This document shows, piece after piece, positions 43,487 through 45,576 of a stretch of DNA of 45,576 bases (within the stretch, counting starts at the first letter, position 1; each line of letters opens with the position of its first letter). Source of the DNA: an uncultured Clostridia bacterium (GTDB taxonomy: Bacteria > Bacillota > Clostridia > TANB77 > CAG-508); assembly GCA_944390365.1 (NCBI GenBank), contig CALXPW010000007.1, forward strand, positions 1 through 45,576. Reading direction: 5' to 3'. A program made the position numbers and the translations under genes. The notes under the pieces were generated by a model. It made no database searches and was not told the origin of the DNA. It saw only the letters and a program-made list of their open reading frames with translations.

Positions 43487-44458
43487 ATGCCTAAAAAAGA
43501 AAATAAGCCAAAAGACAAGCAAAAAGAAGAGACTAAAAAGGAAGTAAAGCAAGAAAAAGTAGAAGAAAAAGCTAAGTCTAAAAACAAAAATAATAAGGAA
43601 ACTGAAAATAAGTTAGAAAAACAAAGTAAAGATAACAAAAAGCAAGATAGCAACAAGAAGGAAAGCAAATACGTAAATAAAAAACAAGAAGAAATTAAAG
43701 AAAAGCCAAATAACGAAAAAAGTACAGAAAAAGTGAAAGCCAATAAAACAAAAAAAGAAGAGTCTGAAGAGGAAACAACACGAATAGAAGAAAGACCTAA
43801 GGACAAAAGCAATGCAAAAGACACTTCTAAAAATAGCGCAAAAGAAAATTCTAAGAGCAAAAACAATAAAAACAAAAAGGACTCTAAAAACAAAGCTGAT
43901 TTAGCTAAAAAGGCTTCTAAGAGTAAAGAAGAATCAACCAAAGAAGAAATAGAGCCAGTTGATAAAGAACACGTAAAACTAATTAAATTTGAAGAAATAA
44001 AAAATATATTCAAAAAGAAAAAGGCCATTCCAAAAGAAGATTTGAAAAAAATCAACCAGCCAGTATTCCACAACATTTTAATGGCAATAATAGTAATAGT
44101 GTATTTTATATTCTTAATCTTAGGCTTTTATAACATAGAAAATAGTGTGTATCAAACAGACCTAAAAGTTTTTGCAATGTGTACATTATTTATAGCAATA
44201 GTTCTGCTAGAAAAAGCATACAAAAAAGATAGTGGCAAACTAGCAATGTTTGGAATAGAAACAATTTTTATTGCTATAATTACACTAGCACTTATATATA
44301 TAAACATTATGCTATCAGATAGATATATAAGCATAGTATTAAGCATTTCATACATATTAGCAATATATTATGTAATAAAATCTATTGTACTGTATATTAG
44401 AGGCAGAAAAAAGTACTTCGTAGATGATATGAAGGAAATAATGAACACAGATGAATAA
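43487..44458 (+). CDS. Lys/Glu-rich protein with four C-terminal membrane helices
   Basis: Residues 1-165 are an extreme low-complexity, Lys/Glu/Asn/Ser-rich region, probably disordered and cytoplasmic. Residues 200-310 hold about four transmembrane helices (ILMAIIVIVYFIFLILGFY, VFAMCTLFIAIVLL, IETIFIAIITLALIYINIML and ISYILAIYYVIKSIVLYI). The end is basic and acidic (RGRKKYFVDDMKEIM). I do not recognise the family. It sits between rsmE and remA in a same-strand run, with GGGGGAG before ATG 43487. Confidence 0.65.
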   Translation: MPKKENKPKDKQKEETKKEVKQEKVEEKAKSKNKNNKETENKLEKQSKDNKKQDSNKKESKYVNKKQEEIKEKPNNEKSTEKVKANKTKKEESEEETTRIEERPKDKSNAKDTSKNSAKENSKSKNNKNKKDSKNKADLAKKASKSKEESTKEEIEPVDKEHVKLIKFEEIKNIFKKKKAIPKEDLKKINQPVFHNILMAIIVIVYFIFLILGFYNIENSVYQTDLKVFAMCTLFIAIVLLEKAYKKDSGKLAMFGIETIFIAIITLALIYINIMLSDRYISIVLSISYILAIYYVIKSIVLYIRGRKKYFVDDMKEIMNTDE

Positions 44459-44485
44459 AAAAATAAGTAATTGGGAGGTATGTGT

Positions 44486-44755
44486 ATGCAACTAATAAAT
44501 ATAGGATTTGGCAACATTGTATCGGCAAATAGAATTATAGCTATAGTTAGTCCGGAGTCTGCACCAATAAAAAGAATTGTGCAGGAGGCAAAAGATGAAG
44601 GTACAGCTATAGATGCAACTTATGGTAGAAAAACTAGAGCTGTTTTAATAATGGATTCGGGGCATGTGGTACTTTCTTCAATTCAACCAGAAACTGTAGC
44701 AGGAAGATTAGATAAAGATGAAGGAGATATACAACCTGTAACAGAAGATAAATAA
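44486..44755 (+). CDS. remA: RemA/DUF370 regulator
   Basis: The 89-residue protein reads [38 protein letters not shown], then [23 protein letters not shown], a near-complete match to RemA. RemA is a DNA-binding activator of matrix and osmoprotection genes in Bacillus. ATG 44486 is preferred since GGGAGG (44474-44479) would be too close to ATG 44480. The order remA, rpoZ/gmk is typical of Bacillota. Confidence 0.93.
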   Translation: MQLINIGFGNIVSANRIIAIVSPESAPIKRIVQEAKDEGTAIDATYGRKTRAVLIMDSGHVVLSSIQPETVAGRLDKDEGDIQPVTEDK

Positions 44756-44837
44756 AATTAAAAAAGTATATGTAAATATAATCATAACTATCAAAAATGT
44801 GATATAATTATAGTAATTGAATGGAGGTAATGTAATT

Positions 44838-45026
44838 ATGATGGTAAAACCAACTGTAAAGGAGTTATTAGAAAAAATAGACAATAGATTTGAATTAGTA
44901 GTAGTTACAGCAAAAAGAGCAAGACAAATAGCAGATGGAGCTGAAGTATTAACAGATGTAGATGAAGAAGCTCCTGTTACACTAGCTGCAAATGAAATTG
45001 CAGAAGGCAAGGTGACTGTATGCTAG
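44838..45026 (+). CDS. rpoZ: RNA polymerase omega subunit
   Basis: The 62-residue product contains PTVKELLEKIDNRFELVVVTAKRARQI and APVTLAANEIAEGKV, the RpoZ core. It binds the beta-prime subunit and aids polymerase assembly. GGAGG precedes ATG 44838, and ATG 44841 is an alternative start. It overlaps the next gene by seven bases, indicating coupled translation. The order is reversed from the usual gmk-rpoZ. Confidence 0.88.
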   Translation: MMVKPTVKELLEKIDNRFELVVVTAKRARQIADGAEVLTDVDEEAPVTLAANEIAEGKVTVC

Positions 45027-45576
45027 TTCTATTATCAGGAGTGTCAGGTGCAGGTAAAGATACTATAAAAAAGGAACTAATAAAAAGAATGGAAAATGTA
45101 GAATCTTTACCATCTTACACAGATAGAGCACCTAGAGCAAACGATGTTCCAGGGGTAACATACAATTTTGTAAGTACAGAAGAATTTGAAAGAATGATTA
45201 AGGATGGAGAGTTATATGAATACTCTGCACATCATGACCATTATTACGGAACATCAAAAAAGCTATTAAACGACAAAATTAACAATGGAAAAATAATTGT
45301 TAAAGATATAGAAGTAAATGGTGTAGAAAATTTGCTAAAACTATTAAAAGATGATGTAAAAATAGTAACTATTTTCTTAAGAGTGCCAAAACAAGAATTG
45401 CAAAAAAGATTAGAAAATAGAATAGACAAACCAAGCTTAAAAGAAATACAATTAAGACTTAACAGGTTTGATTATGAAGAATCTAAAATAGGTATGTACG
45501 ATTACATAATAAAGAATAATAATTTAGAAAAAACTGTACAAATTATAATGACAATTATAAATAATGAGTATAATTT
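45020..45576 (+). CDS. gmk: Guanylate kinase-like protein, cut by the window end
   Basis: Starting at ATG 45020, 185 codons are visible without a stop. The P-loop is VSGAGKDT, where most Gmk proteins have GPSGVGKGT. PSYTDRAPRANDVPGVTYNFVS is the GMP-binding region, and YYGTSKKLLNDKINNGKIIVKDIEVNG follows. GMP-to-GDP phosphorylation is the expected reaction. The Asp and Ala changes in the P-loop suggest a divergent Gmk or related nucleotide kinase. Confidence 0.8.
   Translation, partial: MLVLLSGVSGAGKDTIKKELIKRMENVESLPSYTDRAPRANDVPGVTYNFVSTEEFERMIKDGELYEYSAHHDHYYGTSKKLLNDKINNGKIIVKDIEVNGVENLLKLLKDDVKIVTIFLRVPKQELQKRLENRIDKPSLKEIQLRLNRFDYEESKIGMYDYIIKNNNLEKTVQIIMTIINNEYN

Overview
The window is about 45.6 kb of very AT-rich chromosomal DNA from a spore-forming member of the Bacillota, most likely an anaerobic gut-type Clostridia. 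The evidence is a T-box-controlled valS, a spoIIAA-spoIIAB-sigF-spoIID-spoIIQ block preceded by an exact Spo0A-box core, an rplU-rpmA pair, RemA/omega/guanylate kinase in tandem, and overwhelming use of AGA for arginine. No rRNA, tRNA, CRISPR array, prophage or intact insertion sequence was seen.

Layout. 1-5.8 kb: glycogen metabolism (glgP, a GH57 branching-type enzyme, a DUF4912 protein). 6-11.4 kb: a DUF1703-type AAA ATPase, T-box plus valS, and a small helical protein. 11.5-15.7 kb: a candidate peptide-modification locus (GNAT with a C-terminal tail, two overlapping radical SAM/SPASM enzymes, a 23-residue Cys-containing peptide) facing a Cys-rich amidohydrolase of foreign codon usage. 15.8-19.5 kb: the forespore sigma-F operon and two engulfment genes. 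19.5-25.1 kb: a polytopic membrane protein bracketed by inverted repeats, then addA. 25.2-30.4 kb: a heptad-repeat coiled-coil protein, dnaE, a 175-bp foldback element and a GC-rich foreign small gene. 30.7-35.8 kb: an Rpn-type nuclease and a MacB/FtsX-like ABC exporter with an attenuator-like leader. 35.9-45.6 kb: rplU-rpmA, lysine-pathway genes (dapB, dapA, asd), a minimal SufC-SufB pair, rsmE, a Lys/Glu-rich membrane protein, remA, rpoZ and a truncated gmk.

The most striking observation is a possible recoding system. Three otherwise intact conserved genes (addA, the ABC ATPase, dapA) are each broken by one extra C placed exactly in front of a conserved GGN glycine codon, which creates an in-frame CGG codon. 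Reading by eye, I found no other in-frame CGG in any gene of native composition. CGG does appear as a normal sense codon in two genes that look foreign (the amidohydrolase and the small gene at 30.1 kb). This fits a model in which CGG is an unassigned or starved codon at which the ribosome shifts +1 and decodes the overlapping GGN as glycine. Systematic assembly error and ordinary gene decay remain alternatives. A second candidate novelty is the radical SAM/short-peptide locus at 11.5-14.6 kb.
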